From: Nocardia cyriacigeorgica
GTDB lineage: Bacteria > Actinomycetota > Actinomycetes > Mycobacteriales > Mycobacteriaceae
DNA length: 64,000 nt
NCBI RefSeq assembly: GCF_010868145.1
Contig: NZ_JAAGUY010000001.1
Location: 788,452 to 852,451 of the forward strand
Direction: 5' to 3'
Below are positions 8,893 through 18,003 of the stretch, piece by piece. The number at the start of each line of letters is the position of its first letter. The first letter of the stretch is position 1. The translations under genes and the position numbers were made by a program. A model generated the notes under the pieces. That model had not been told where the DNA came from. It did no database searches and saw only the letters and a program-made list of their open reading frames with translations.

Positions 8893-9390
8893 TCATGGTG
8901 TGGCGGTGCCGGAATGGCCCGGCAGCACGCAGACCGCGTCGAGTCCGAGGACGTGATTGAGTCGGCCGAACGCGAGCCAGGAACCGATGCTCATGCTCAG
9001 CTCGACGATCTCGGTCTGGCTGTAGCAGGCCGACATTCGTGCCCAGAAGTCCTCGTCGAGATTGTGGTGGTCGAGCACGTAGCGTTCGGCGTATTCGGCC
9101 GCCAAACGGGTACGGTCATCGAAAACGTCGGTGGTGCGCCACTGCGCCACGGCATCGAGGAAGCCCTCCTCGACTTTGTCACCGTCCCGTTCAGTGCGCC
9201 AGTCCAGGCAGAACAGGCACCCGTTGAGCTGGGCGATGCGCAACCGCGCGGCCTCGAATTCGCGTAGCCCGAGGGTTGAGTGGGAGTACACCGCGAGCGA
9301 GAAGTTCGAAGCGGCAACGCCGATGCCGGGGACCATTTCACCCCAGACGTAGCCGATGGGGTCCTTACCCTCCGGAATGTCGATTCTCAT
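8893..9390 (-). CDS. carboxymuconolactone decarboxylase-family (AhpD-like) protein
   Basis: The 165-residue alpha-helical protein carries the CMD/AhpD redox motif NGCLFCLDW (cysteines at about 58 and 61), which in AhpD-like proteins supports peroxidase or disulfide exchange. The start ATG 9390 overlaps the stop of the upstream gene by 4 nt (ATGA), so the two are translationally coupled. Together they would be controlled by the KstR2-like operator at 10478-10491. The substrate is unknown. An alkylhydroperoxidase-like or lactone-related reaction is possible. Confidence 0.8.
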   Translation of the reverse strand: MRIDIPEGKDPIGYVWGEMVPGIGVAASNFSLAVYSHSTLGLREFEAARLRIAQLNGCLFCLDWRTERDGDKVEEGFLDAVAQWRTTDVFDDRTRLAAEYAERYVLDHHNLDEDFWARMSACYSQTEIVELSMSIGSWLAFGRLNHVLGLDAVCVLPGHSGTATP

Positions 9391-10466
9391 ATGCGGTTCC
9401 TTCCGAGCCTGCCCACCGCGGGACGCAGCGGGATATCGAGCGCGTCATAGATTCCGGGCTCCGCCGCGGTGAGCCAGTCGATGGCGGCGACCAACCGTCC
9501 GACGGCGGTCGCATTGCCGCCGGCCGCGTAGTTGCCGTCCTCGTCGGTCGCTTCGACGGTGACCTCGATGCGCGGGCGACCCTCGACGATCACCCGATGT
9601 GCCCCGATACCATTGGGCGGCGCGGGCCAGTCCGGCGCACAGGACGGGTGGATCCGGGTGATGTGTTCGATGACGATCGCCGGCTCCCCCTCGACAATCC
9701 CCTGGACCTCGAATCGCATGGCGCCCTGGGACCCCGCCGCGAATTCACCCATCGCAGCGGTAGTGATGGTGGTGTCGAGTTCGCGGCGGGCAACGGTCTC
9801 GCGGATCTCGTCGAGTTCGACGCCGAGCGCCCGCGCCATGAGCCGAATCTGGCCGCCCCACACCATCGTCGGCACGCTCGGTGCGACCATGGGCGGGTCG
9901 TAGTCCATCGGTTGGCCCATCCCGACGAGGTAGCGGACCGAATCGGGCTGGTCGTAGCTGGAGTAGTCGAAGATCTCCTGGCATCGGATGCCGTCGACGA
10001 CAGTGCCGAGACCGCTCATCAACAGTGGCAGGACATCGTTGCCCCAGCCCGGGTCGATACCGGAGACGAACAGTGACCCTCCGCCCGCCTCGACCGCGGC
10101 GAGGACCTTGTCGCGCTGTTCGGTCGGCGCGTTGCGTGCGTCGTAGAAGGCGTAGAGCGCCGGTGTGACGACGACCGCGCCCGCGTCGATCGCGGCGACG
10201 ATATCGGCGAGCGCGTCGTCGGGGCGGATTTCGCCGGAGGCGGCGTACACCACGGCCTGGGGTTTCGCGGCCAGGGCTGCCGCGACATCGGTGGTTGCGG
10301 CAATGCCGAGCTGCTGGTCCATACCGGCCAGCTCGCCCGCGTCACGGCCGGCCTTGTCGGGGTTGTGCACGATGACATCGGTGAGTTCCAGCCCCGGATG
10401 CGCCGCGACTGCGCGGATGGCCGCTCGGCCGACGTTCCCGGTGCCCCACACCGTCGTGGAGATCAT
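9387..10466 (-). CDS. NAD(P)-binding oxidoreductase, dihydrodipicolinate-reductase-like
   Basis: This 359-residue protein has an N-terminal Rossmann motif GTGNVGRAA, then VVYAASGEIRPDD, and a long C-terminal domain. The pattern matches the mycobacterial DapB-N-like dehydrogenases (related to 2,4-diaminopentanoate dehydrogenase) that often sit in lipid or sterol catabolic neighbourhoods. The reaction is not established by sequence. It is the first gene of a two-gene operon whose second gene is an AhpD-like protein. Its start codon lies only 11 nt from a perfect match to the KstR2 operator consensus, so regulation with steroid ring C/D degradation is plausible. Confidence 0.75.
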   Translation of the reverse strand: MISTTVWGTGNVGRAAIRAVAAHPGLELTDVIVHNPDKAGRDAGELAGMDQQLGIAATTDVAAALAAKPQAVVYAASGEIRPDDALADIVAAIDAGAVVVTPALYAFYDARNAPTEQRDKVLAAVEAGGGSLFVSGIDPGWGNDVLPLLMSGLGTVVDGIRCQEIFDYSSYDQPDSVRYLVGMGQPMDYDPPMVAPSVPTMVWGGQIRLMARALGVELDEIRETVARRELDTTITTAAMGEFAAGSQGAMRFEVQGIVEGEPAIVIEHITRIHPSCAPDWPAPPNGIGAHRVIVEGRPRIEVTVEATDEDGNYAAGGNATAVGRLVAAIDWLTAAEPGIYDALDIPLRPAVGRLGRNRI

Positions 10467-10477
10467 CGCGCGAGTCT

Positions 10478-10491
10478 AACAAGCGCTTGGT
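10478..10491. promoter_or_regulatory. KstR2-type operator (perfect AnCAAGnnCTTGnT match)
   Basis: AACAAGCGCTTGGT fits every fixed position of the published KstR2 consensus AnCAAGnnCTTGnT. KstR2 is the TetR repressor of the late cholesterol-degradation genes in mycobacteria and rhodococci. The site lies in the divergent gap between the oxidoreductase and the kinase gene. Confidence 0.6.
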
Positions 10492-10540
10492 TGATGGGAG
10501 GGCGTTTTCGCGAGCCCGCCTCGCTCGTACGGTGACGAGG

Positions 10541-11302
10541 GTGACCACTTTCCGAAAGGCCGATTCGGAGACTCCTGCGGACTTCTATCCGGCGGAGGCC
10601 GCGGGACTGCGCTGGCTCGGTGCGGCCGGGGCACCGGTGGTGCAGGTGCTGTCGGTCGACGCCGGGCACATCGAGTTGGCGCGGCTGCCGCACGGCCGGG
10701 CGTCGGCCGAGAGTGCGCACCGGCTGGGTGCAGCGTTGGCGAGGATGCATGACGCCGGGGTCGATGGCGCTGGATTCGGTTGCCCACCTGCCGGTTTCCG
10801 CGGGCAGATCTTCATCGGCAAACGCCCGATGAGCAGTGTCGAGTACGACCGATGGGGTGCGTTCTATGCCGCCGAACGGGTGGTGCCGTTCCTGGCCATC
10901 GCCTATGACGCGGGCAGTGTCGATCGAGCCCAATGCGCCGATATCGAGCGCGCGTGCGCGGTGGTGACCGATGGCCGCTTCGATGATGGCGAGGCACCGT
11001 CGCGGATCCACGGCGACCTGTGGAACGGCAATGTGGTGTGGACCGGCGAACAAGCGGTGATCATCGACCCGGCCGCGCACGGCGGACACCGGGAAACCGA
11101 TCTGGCGATGCTCGCGCTGTTCGGCTGCCAGTACCTGGACCGGATCATCGACGGGTACCAGTCGCGACATCGGTTGGCCGACGGCTGGCAGGAGCGGGTG
11201 CCGCTGCATCAGCTACACCCGCTGGCGGTGCACGCGGCCGGGTACGGCCCCGGGTATGGGCAGGCACTGCATCGGGCGGCGTTGGACACGTTGCGGCTCT
11301 AG
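10541..11302 (+). CDS. fructosamine/ketosamine-3-kinase family protein
   Basis: The protein (about 253 residues) has the fructosamine-kinase fold. ADFYPAEAAGLRWL lies near the N terminus, GFRGQIFIGKRP in the middle, the catalytic loop IHGDLWNGNVVW and the metal-binding IIDPAAHGGHRETDLAM follow. Such kinases phosphorylate sugars linked to amines on glycated proteins or small molecules, allowing deglycation. The start is uncertain: GTG 10541 is preferred by homology, but no well-spaced ribosome binding site precedes it, so the message may be leaderless. A longer frame would start inside the KstR2-like site. Confidence 0.85.
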   Translation: MTTFRKADSETPADFYPAEAAGLRWLGAAGAPVVQVLSVDAGHIELARLPHGRASAESAHRLGAALARMHDAGVDGAGFGCPPAGFRGQIFIGKRPMSSVEYDRWGAFYAAERVVPFLAIAYDAGSVDRAQCADIERACAVVTDGRFDDGEAPSRIHGDLWNGNVVWTGEQAVIIDPAAHGGHRETDLAMLALFGCQYLDRIIDGYQSRHRLADGWQERVPLHQLHPLAVHAAGYGPGYGQALHRAALDTLRL

Positions 11303-11464
11303 GCGTGTTCATGCCGGGTCGCGGCCGCATGCCGGAACGGGACCGCGTACACCCTTCGAACCATCCCGACGTCACAGGCCCAGCCGGGCAGGACCGCCGA
11401 GCTCCGGCAGACGTGCCACGGTGCGGGGGTCAGTGTTCGGCGCCCGGGCCCGCACCGGGGCTGC

Positions 11465-13132
11465 TCACCGGATGCCGTCGAGCGCACGCCCTCGCCCGGC
11501 GGCGTGATCGATGAGGGGTGTCGATTCCTCGTCGTGGGCGGGCGGGGCGGTCGCACGCCACGCTTCGACCACACCCGGTACGCCGTCCTGCACCACATAG
11601 CTCGCCCGGGTGTGCATGGGCGCGCCCGGCCGCTCGACGTAGGGCATCACACGAAAGTCGGCGCGCCACAGCCGCTCATTCACTTCCACCCGGACGTACC
11701 CCCGCTGCCCGTTGTAGAACTTCAGATCGGGGTTGGCGGCGAGCAGTTCGTGGCCTCGCGCCGGCAGATCTACCCCATCGCCGCCGCTGGTGATCGAGGT
11801 TCCGGTGAACTCGGCGGCCACCACGTCGGATTCGGGGTCGGCGGCGTCGCGGCGCAGGTCGGCGGCATAGTTCTCGTGGCGGTCGCCGGTGAGCACCACC
11901 AGATTGCGGACCTCACGGTCAGCGGCGGCACCGAGGATCGCGGCGCGTTCGCTCGCGTAGCCGTCCCATGCGTCAGCGGAGACGGCGACACCTGGTCCGG
12001 GATCGTGGTCGGTTCGGCCCATCACCACCTGATTGCCGAGAATATGCCAGCGTGCGGTCGAGCGGGCGAATCCATTCAGCATCCACTCGCGTTGGGCACT
12101 GCCCAGAATGGTGCGGTCGAGAGCTCGCGCATCCGCGCAACCACCCACGATCTCGCCGCCGCACGCCTGCCGGGTGCGGTACTGGCGGGTGTCGAGCATG
12201 GTGATCTCGGCGAGTTCACCGAAGCGGTAGCGCCGGTGCAGGCGCATATTCGGCCCGGACGGAAGCTGCGCCAACCGCAGTGGCTGATGTTCGTACATAG
12301 CCTGGAAGGCGGCCGCGCGACGGCGCAGGAACACCACGCGCAGTGCATCGATGTCGACCCTGGTCGCGGCGGCGTCACCGGCCCAGTCGTCGTCGACCTC
12401 GTGATCGTCCATGGTGACCAGCCACGGGAATGCCGCATGCGCCCGGCGCAGTGGCTCGTCGGATTTGAACCACGCGTAGTGCAGCCGATATCCGGCTAGA
12501 TCGCGGGATTCATGGCGCAGCGGCGAGGGCACCGGCGTGCCGCGACGGCGGCCGGTCAACGGATATTCGTAGATGTAGTCGCCGAGGTGCACCACCAGAT
12601 CGAGATCTTCCGCGGCCATATGCCGGTAGGCGGTGTAGTGCCCGTCGTTCCAGGACTGACAGGAGGCGTAGGCGAAACGCAGCACCGAACCTGTCCCGGG
12701 CGCGGGTGCTGTGCGGGTGCGGCCCACCGGTGAGACCGCCGAACCGGCACGAAACCGGTAGAAGTACCAGCGTTGCGGGTCGAGTCCACCGATCTCGGGA
12801 TGCACGCTGTGTCCGAGCGCGCGATCGGCCACCACCGCACCGCGGCGCACCACGTACCGGAACTGCTCGTCATGAGCGATCTCGTAGTCGACGGTCACCG
12901 GATGCTTCGGCATACCGCCGAGCCCGTCCGGAGCGAACGGATCCGGCGCCAGCCGGGTCCACAGCACCACACCGTCCGCGGTCGGTTCACCCGAGGCCAC
13001 ACCAAGGGTGAAGGGATCGCCGGTCCAGCGTGGCGCCCGGAACCGGGCGCCGGAGACCGCGCAACTTCCCGCCAGCGCGGCGGCCGACGCCACCCCACCG
13101 AACCGCAACAGCTGCCGACGCGACAGGCCCAT
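11465..13132 (-). CDS. phoD: PhoD-type alkaline phosphatase, Tat-exported
   Basis: The 555-residue protein begins with a twin-arginine signal (SRRQLLRFGGVASAAALAG) followed by a cysteine (LAGSC), so it may be a Tat lipoprotein. It has the PhoD N-terminal domain and the metallophosphatase core: YASCQSWNDGHYTAYRHM, VVHLGDYIYEY, TMDDHEVDDDW, and VVLTGDRHENYAADL. PhoD enzymes are Ca2+/Fe3+-dependent phosphomonoesterases and phosphodiesterases that release phosphate outside the cell. The gene is monocistronic and divergent from the BaeRF-type gene. No PHO box could be identified by eye. Confidence 0.92.
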   Translation of the reverse strand: MGLSRRQLLRFGGVASAAALAGSCAVSGARFRAPRWTGDPFTLGVASGEPTADGVVLWTRLAPDPFAPDGLGGMPKHPVTVDYEIAHDEQFRYVVRRGAVVADRALGHSVHPEIGGLDPQRWYFYRFRAGSAVSPVGRTRTAPAPGTGSVLRFAYASCQSWNDGHYTAYRHMAAEDLDLVVHLGDYIYEYPLTGRRRGTPVPSPLRHESRDLAGYRLHYAWFKSDEPLRRAHAAFPWLVTMDDHEVDDDWAGDAAATRVDIDALRVVFLRRRAAAFQAMYEHQPLRLAQLPSGPNMRLHRRYRFGELAEITMLDTRQYRTRQACGGEIVGGCADARALDRTILGSAQREWMLNGFARSTARWHILGNQVVMGRTDHDPGPGVAVSADAWDGYASERAAILGAAADREVRNLVVLTGDRHENYAADLRRDAADPESDVVAAEFTGTSITSGGDGVDLPARGHELLAANPDLKFYNGQRGYVRVEVNERLWRADFRVMPYVERPGAPMHTRASYVVQDGVPGVVEAWRATAPPAHDEESTPLIDHAAGRGRALDGIR

Positions 13133-13465
13133 GCCTCATGATGGGGGCGCCATATCGACGGCCACCCACCCGCGCGGTGACGGCACCGATGACATCGGGC
13201 GAACATTCGTCGTCGACGCGCCCGGCCGCGCGGTGGAGTCGTCGGATCGTGACACAACCGGCCGGTCCGCCATCCTGCGCTGTGATCTAATGCCGTTAGC
13301 CGAGCGAAAGCTGACGCCCTGATCGCGGATGCCCATTCAGTGCTCGACCATGCAGCGATCCTCCGAGGTCCACCGACCCGACCATCGCTGCGACGGCATT
13401 CGACCGATGCATTTCCACCCGGACGTCGGCGCGCACGATCCGACCGAACAGACGTGGAGGCGATC
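13133..13465. other. divergent intergenic region, no gene seen
   Basis: These 333 bases lie between phoD and the BaeRF-type gene. GGAGG at 13456-13460 serves the rightward gene. I see no convincing small ORF, repeat or hairpin. Promoters for both flanking genes must be here. Confidence 0.4.
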
Positions 13466-14575
13466 ATGCTGCATACCGATATCCCGACCCGCGGCGAAAT
13501 CCAGGCACTTGCCGCCACCACCGGCGCCTGGTGCGTCTCGATCTACACCCCCACCGAATCCGATACCGCCGACCCGGACAAGAACCGCATCGCGTTCTCC
13601 AACCAGGTCCGGCGGGTCCTCGACCTGGTCACCGACTCCGATGCCCGCGCCGCATTGGAAGAGGAATTCGACGACCTCATCGACGACGAGGAGTTCTGGC
13701 GCTACCAGTCACGCACCCTGGTCGTGCAGGCCACGCCCACCCGTATCCGCACCTACCGGGTACCGAATGTGCTCGGCGCCGCCGAAACCGTCGGCGACCG
13801 CTTCCATCTGAAGCCGCTGCTGCGCACGGTCACCTTCCCGCAATCGGCGTTCGTGCTCGCCCTCGCCGAGGGATCGGTGCGCCTGGTCCAGGTCAGCGCC
13901 GACCGCCCCGCCCAGGATGTCCGAGTGCCCGGCCTACCCACGAGCGCGGCCGACTACGCACGCAAGGCCAGCCTCAGCGACCGTGCCCCCAAGCGCCGCG
14001 TCCAGGGCGATGAGGGCGGCAAGATGCGGGTACGCCAGTACTCGCGAGCCATCGATACCGAGCTACGCGACATTCTGTCCGGGCGTGAGGTCCCGTTGAT
14101 CCTGGCCGCCGCCGAACCCACCGACTCGCTGTTCCGCTCGGTCAACAGTTACGACGGACTGCTCGACGAGAGCATCCCCGGCAATCCCGAGCACCTGTCG
14201 GACCAGGAGCTGGCCGACCGCTCACGCGAGATCCTGGATCGCCATTACATATCGCAGCTGCACGAACTCGCCGCCGTCCTGGACAAGCGCCGCAGCGAGG
14301 GGCGCGCGGGCACCGATGTCGCCGATCTGGCGCGCGCGGCGACCTTCGGCAATGTGGACACGCTGCTGGTCGACATCGATGCCTCGGTGCCCGGCACCAT
14401 CTCCCCCGACGACGGCACCGTCACCTTCGACGCAACGACCGGCACCGAAGCCCCCGGCATCCTCGACGAGATCTGCCGCCGGGTGCTGCTGTCGAGCGGC
14501 CGGGTCCTCGCGGTCCGCGCCGAGGACATGCCGGGCGGCGCGCAGGTCGCGGGCATCCTGCGGTACGCGCCGTAA
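13466..14575 (+). CDS. BaeRF3-type (bacterial eRF1-like domain) protein
   Basis: The 369-residue protein starts at ATG 13466 behind GGAGG. It opens with a WCVSIYTPTESD segment, has FVLALAEGSVRLVQVS in the central eRF1-domain-2-like portion, and ends in an L7Ae-like VDTLLVDIDASVPG...SSGRVLAVRAEDMPGGAQVAGILRY. This matches the bacterial archaeo-eukaryotic release factor (BaeRF) families, proposed to act on stalled ribosomes or related RNPs. The exact family number is my inference. A longer in-frame start is unlikely because it lacks a ribosome binding site. Confidence 0.65.
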   Translation: MLHTDIPTRGEIQALAATTGAWCVSIYTPTESDTADPDKNRIAFSNQVRRVLDLVTDSDARAALEEEFDDLIDDEEFWRYQSRTLVVQATPTRIRTYRVPNVLGAAETVGDRFHLKPLLRTVTFPQSAFVLALAEGSVRLVQVSADRPAQDVRVPGLPTSAADYARKASLSDRAPKRRVQGDEGGKMRVRQYSRAIDTELRDILSGREVPLILAAAEPTDSLFRSVNSYDGLLDESIPGNPEHLSDQELADRSREILDRHYISQLHELAAVLDKRRSEGRAGTDVADLARAATFGNVDTLLVDIDASVPGTISPDDGTVTFDATTGTEAPGILDEICRRVLLSSGRVLAVRAEDMPGGAQVAGILRYAP

Positions 14576-14616
14576 TCCGGGATCAGCCGGCCGGGTCTAT
14601 ATCGCGGGTGCGGAGC

Positions 14617-16422
14617 CTATTCCGAGCCGGTGAGCACCGCTCGCAACCGCTCGGTATCGGCGGGCGTCCAGCCGGGCGGTGGCAGGATCGCCGCCCACGA
14701 ATCGGCGATGGCGGCGTGGAAGGTGTGCCCGTACCCGTCGGGGACATTCGTCGATACCGCCATATCGGCCGACACCTGCAAGAAGGTGACGATCGGGATC
14801 CAGCGGGTGCTGTCGAGGACGTCCTCGGCGCGTGGTTCACGCAGCCAATCCGGTTCCCGCAGCGCCAATCCCGGCGTCCACCAGGTGATCGGATCAGAGC
14901 CGTGCTGTAGATACACCACCCGCGGCCCCGGCCAGTCCGATGTGGGGCGTTCCAGATCGGCGGGCCGAGCGACGAACCGCACCGTGCGACCGTCCTGGAA
15001 TATCGGCAGCACCTGCGGCGTGCCCGGATCGCGGCGCGTGGTCACGTCCCCCCAGACGACGTTGTTGCTCGTCGGCCCGACGAACAGTGCGCCGTCGGTG
15101 CGCGAGGTCAGATCCTGGATACCGGAGAACGCCGCTTCACCGCCGAACGAGCCGAGGCTCTCACCGAACACCACCAGTTTCGGGCGATCGTTCTCGGGCA
15201 TCGTCGACCATCGCGCGTACACCGCCTCGAACAACGCCTGCCCGGCCTTCCGCGCCCGTTCCTGATCGACCAGGAACGACAGCCAGCTGGGCAGGTACGA
15301 GTACTGCATGCTCACCAGGGCGGTGTCGCCGTTGTAGAGGAATTCCAACGCCGAGGCTGTGCTCGGGTTGATCCAGCCGGTTCCGGTGGTGGTGGCGACA
15401 CCGATGACCGCGCGGTCGAAGCCGCCGGTGCGATCCAGTTCGGCCACCGCCAATTCCGCCTCCTCGCGGACGGTCTCGGCCGAGGCCAGCCCAGTGTAGG
15501 TACGGATCGGGATCATCGCGGGGCGGTGATTGAACTCCGACAGTTGTTCCACGGTCGGGCCGTTGCCGACGAATATTCGGCCCTGCCTGCCGAGGGAATC
15601 CCAGGTGACCAGCGAACCGGGCCCACCGGAGCGTTCCGGCACGGTCGGCGGCGGATTGTCTGCGTCGGTTTCCTGATTGACCGCGGCGAAGGTGTTGTTG
15701 AGCACCGACATCGCCCCGTTCGCCACCACACCGTCCAATACCGCCACCGCGACGACCGCCACCAGCACCGCGCCGACGACGATGGCGATCCGCCGGGGCA
15801 GCACCCGCGCCAGCAGCCGCGCCACCCTCCCGGTCACCGCGACGACCGTGCGGGAGACGGCGATCACTACGACGAACACCACGATCGCCACCAGCACGAT
15901 GACCGGATACGCCCACACCGACAGGCCGGAAACTCCCATCAGCGTGCGCAACTCGTCCTGCCAGCCCGCGAACCAGATCAGAACGAGCACCGTCCCGACC
16001 ACGGCGAGCGCGGCGAGCGCCCAGTGCGTCACCGCCCTCGTCGGGCGGGCCTGCTCTCGATGCAGCATCCACCGGATGATCGCGGCCGCCAGCAGACCGA
16101 GCCCGTAGCCGAACGCAGCGGCCGCGCCGGTGACGACACCCTGGAACAGCGGTCCTCGGGGCAGCAGCGACGGCGTCAGCGACAACCAGGTGAGGATCAG
16201 CGCACCGACCTGTCCACCGAATCCGAGCCGGAACTTCCCATCGCGAATTTTCGGGGGGCCGGCGTTGCCCTCGGAATTCTCAGTGGTTTCCGTCGTCGCC
16301 GTCGCTGTCGTCACCACTGCCCCGTTCACCCCACGCCTGGAGTCGACACCCGTCGACAGTTCGACCACAGTATGGTTCAGATCGGCGCCGAACATGCGCT
16401 CATCGGCGCATGCCGCCCTCAT
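14617..16422 (-). CDS. membrane-anchored alpha/beta-hydrolase-family protein
   Basis: The protein (601 residues from ATG 16422) has an N-terminal half with about five hydrophobic helices (roughly residues 75-245) and a C-terminal hydrolase domain containing FVGNGPTVEQL and the nucleophile elbow VVFGESLGSFGGEAAF. This two-domain layout is the actinobacterial family with PF15420 plus PF10081, represented in mycobacteria by Rv1069c-like proteins of unknown role. GGAG precedes ATG 16422. ATG 16395 is an alternative. The substrate is unknown, and lipid or cell-envelope ester hydrolysis is a guess. Confidence 0.8.
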   Translation of the reverse strand: MRAACADERMFGADLNHTVVELSTGVDSRRGVNGAVVTTATATTETTENSEGNAGPPKIRDGKFRLGFGGQVGALILTWLSLTPSLLPRGPLFQGVVTGAAAAFGYGLGLLAAAIIRWMLHREQARPTRAVTHWALAALAVVGTVLVLIWFAGWQDELRTLMGVSGLSVWAYPVIVLVAIVVFVVVIAVSRTVVAVTGRVARLLARVLPRRIAIVVGAVLVAVVAVAVLDGVVANGAMSVLNNTFAAVNQETDADNPPPTVPERSGGPGSLVTWDSLGRQGRIFVGNGPTVEQLSEFNHRPAMIPIRTYTGLASAETVREEAELAVAELDRTGGFDRAVIGVATTTGTGWINPSTASALEFLYNGDTALVSMQYSYLPSWLSFLVDQERARKAGQALFEAVYARWSTMPENDRPKLVVFGESLGSFGGEAAFSGIQDLTSRTDGALFVGPTSNNVVWGDVTTRRDPGTPQVLPIFQDGRTVRFVARPADLERPTSDWPGPRVVYLQHGSDPITWWTPGLALREPDWLREPRAEDVLDSTRWIPIVTFLQVSADMAVSTNVPDGYGHTFHAAIADSWAAILPPPGWTPADTERLRAVLTGSE

Positions 16423-16480
16423 GTCGGCTCCGCCGGTGCCCGACGCGGAGGGGCGCGTCGTCCGACGACGAGGTGGAGTG

Positions 16481-17449
16481 ATGGACGCACAACTGCGCGA
16501 ATGGAAAGACGGCGGACAGTATTTCGACTTCCTCGGTTTCGAGGTGTTCTATCGGGTCGCTGGCAGTGGACCGTATCTGCTGCTGATCCACGGCTATCCG
16601 TTCAACTCCTGGGATTGGGAACCGCTGTGGGACCGGCTCACCGCGCAGTTCACCGTGATCGCCCCGGACATGATCGGCATGGGGTTCTCCGCCAAGCCCG
16701 ACGAGTACGACTATTCGGTGCTCGCGCATGCCGATATGCATGAGGCGCTGCTGGCTGAACTGGGCGTCTCGCGCTGCCATGTGGTGGCCCATGATCTGGG
16801 TGTTTCGGTCGCCCAGGAGATGCTGGCACGCCACGACGGCTCGACCCAGTCCGCAGAACCCTTCCGTATCGACTCATTGACCTGGCTCAACGGCGGACTG
16901 TTCATCGAGGCCTACCGGCCGCGGCTGGTTCAGCAGATCTTGTCGACGCCGGTGGGCGATGTGGCAGGTCGCTTCCACAAGGTGCTGCTGTCCAAACCGA
17001 TGCTTGCGCGTTCCATAGATGAGATGTTCGGTCCCGCTACCAAACCGAGCCCTCAGCTGCTCGAGCAATTCGATCAGATCATGAACTACAACGATGGCGC
17101 GCGGGTCACCCACAAGGTGGGCAGGTTCGTGCGGGACCGGCTGACCTACCGCAACCGCTGGGTGCGGGCCATGCGCACTACCGCGGTGCCGATGCGGTTG
17201 ATCAACGGTCCGGCCGACCCGAACTCGGGCAGGCATATGGCCGAGCGCTACCGCGAGGTGATCCCGGGCCCCGATGTGGTGATGCTGCCCGACGCCATCG
17301 CGCACTGGCCGCATATCGAGGCACCGGACGCGGTGCTCGAGGCCGCGCTCGATCACATCGAACGGGCCTCAGCGGCGTCGGCGCATGGTGAGCACACCGG
17401 CTACCCAGCCGACGATGAACACCAGCAGCAGGACCACCCACATCGGTGA
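16481..17449 (+). CDS. alpha/beta hydrolase, epoxide-hydrolase/dehalogenase-like
   Basis: The 322-residue protein has the oxyanion motif HGYPFNSWDW (residue 37 on) and a nucleophile elbow VVAHDLGVSV in which the nucleophile is aspartate (about D105), as in epoxide hydrolases and haloalkane dehalogenases rather than esterases. The catalytic histidine is probably in AIAHWPHIEAP near the C terminus. ATG 16481 follows AGGTGGAG; a GTG immediately before it could also serve. Its 3' end overlaps the convergent LapA-like gene by 81 nt, and its last residues (histidine- and glutamine-rich) look like antisense of that gene. Confidence 0.82.
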   Translation: MDAQLREWKDGGQYFDFLGFEVFYRVAGSGPYLLLIHGYPFNSWDWEPLWDRLTAQFTVIAPDMIGMGFSAKPDEYDYSVLAHADMHEALLAELGVSRCHVVAHDLGVSVAQEMLARHDGSTQSAEPFRIDSLTWLNGGLFIEAYRPRLVQQILSTPVGDVAGRFHKVLLSKPMLARSIDEMFGPATKPSPQLLEQFDQIMNYNDGARVTHKVGRFVRDRLTYRNRWVRAMRTTAVPMRLINGPADPNSGRHMAERYREVIPGPDVVMLPDAIAHWPHIEAPDAVLEAALDHIERASAASAHGEHTGYPADDEHQQQDHPHR

Positions 17450-17593
17450 GGTGATGGTGACGGCCAGGATCTCGATCGACACCTTGGTGCGATTTTGCAG
17501 AATGAAGATGACGGCGAGGATCGTCAGCACCAGCGCCACCCACTGTGTCGGTGACACTCGACCGAGCAACGATCGCTTCTCGGTGGTATTCAT
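17369..17593 (-). CDS. LapA-domain (DUF1049) small membrane protein
   Basis: The 74-residue protein has two hydrophobic helices separated by NRTKVSIEILAVTITSP and ends in a basic TMRRRR, the standard LapA/DUF1049 pattern (Q-N hinge followed by a beta-like turn). In enterobacteria LapA takes part in lipopolysaccharide assembly regulation; the role in actinomycetes is unknown. ATG 17593 follows GGGAG. The gene converges with, and overlaps, the hydrolase gene. Confidence 0.8.
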   Translation of the reverse strand: MNTTEKRSLLGRVSPTQWVALVLTILAVIFILQNRTKVSIEILAVTITSPMWVVLLLVFIVGWVAGVLTMRRRR

Positions 17594-17806
17594 GGCACTC
17601 CCATCTACCCGACAGGGAACTCTGCACCCAGTATGACCGTTCGGCACCTGCGACATCGGTCAACGACGCGTCGGTGACACCGGCGGCGGACCTCCGTCAA
17701 CGGGTCGAACCGGTGGCGGAGGGCCGCACACGTAACGGCACGCGCGGCCCGGACGCTGTAGTCGGTGGGGGTCGCACCATTCCGCGCCGACACACAGAGG
17801 TCCACC

Positions 17807-17917
17807 ATGGTTCATCCGACCGTCGTCCCGTCGAATCCGATCCAGGCCATCCTGATGGCCCTGTCCTGGTTGGTCTGCTCGATCTCGGCCGGTGAGGGCT
17901 GCGCCATCATCCAGTGA
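17807..17917 (+). CDS. candidate 36-residue small hydrophobic protein
   Basis: A short frame begins at ATG 17807 behind AGAGG (17796-17800) and encodes a Pro/Val N terminus, a hydrophobic stretch (QAILMALSWLVCSISAG) and a short tail ending in GCAIIQ, with two cysteines ten residues apart. It is too short for ordinary ORF calling. The ribosome binding site spacing and a clean hydrophobic segment support it. No homologue is recognised, and it may be a membrane micropeptide or spurious. Confidence 0.35.
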   Translation: MVHPTVVPSNPIQAILMALSWLVCSISAGEGCAIIQ

Positions 17918-18003
17918 CGCTCCGCGTCGGCCTCCTGCCCGCGCCGGAGGCCTTCGGCAGGTCTGGGCCGCCTGGGCTGGGCTGGGCTGGTAATAGTGGA
18001 ACG

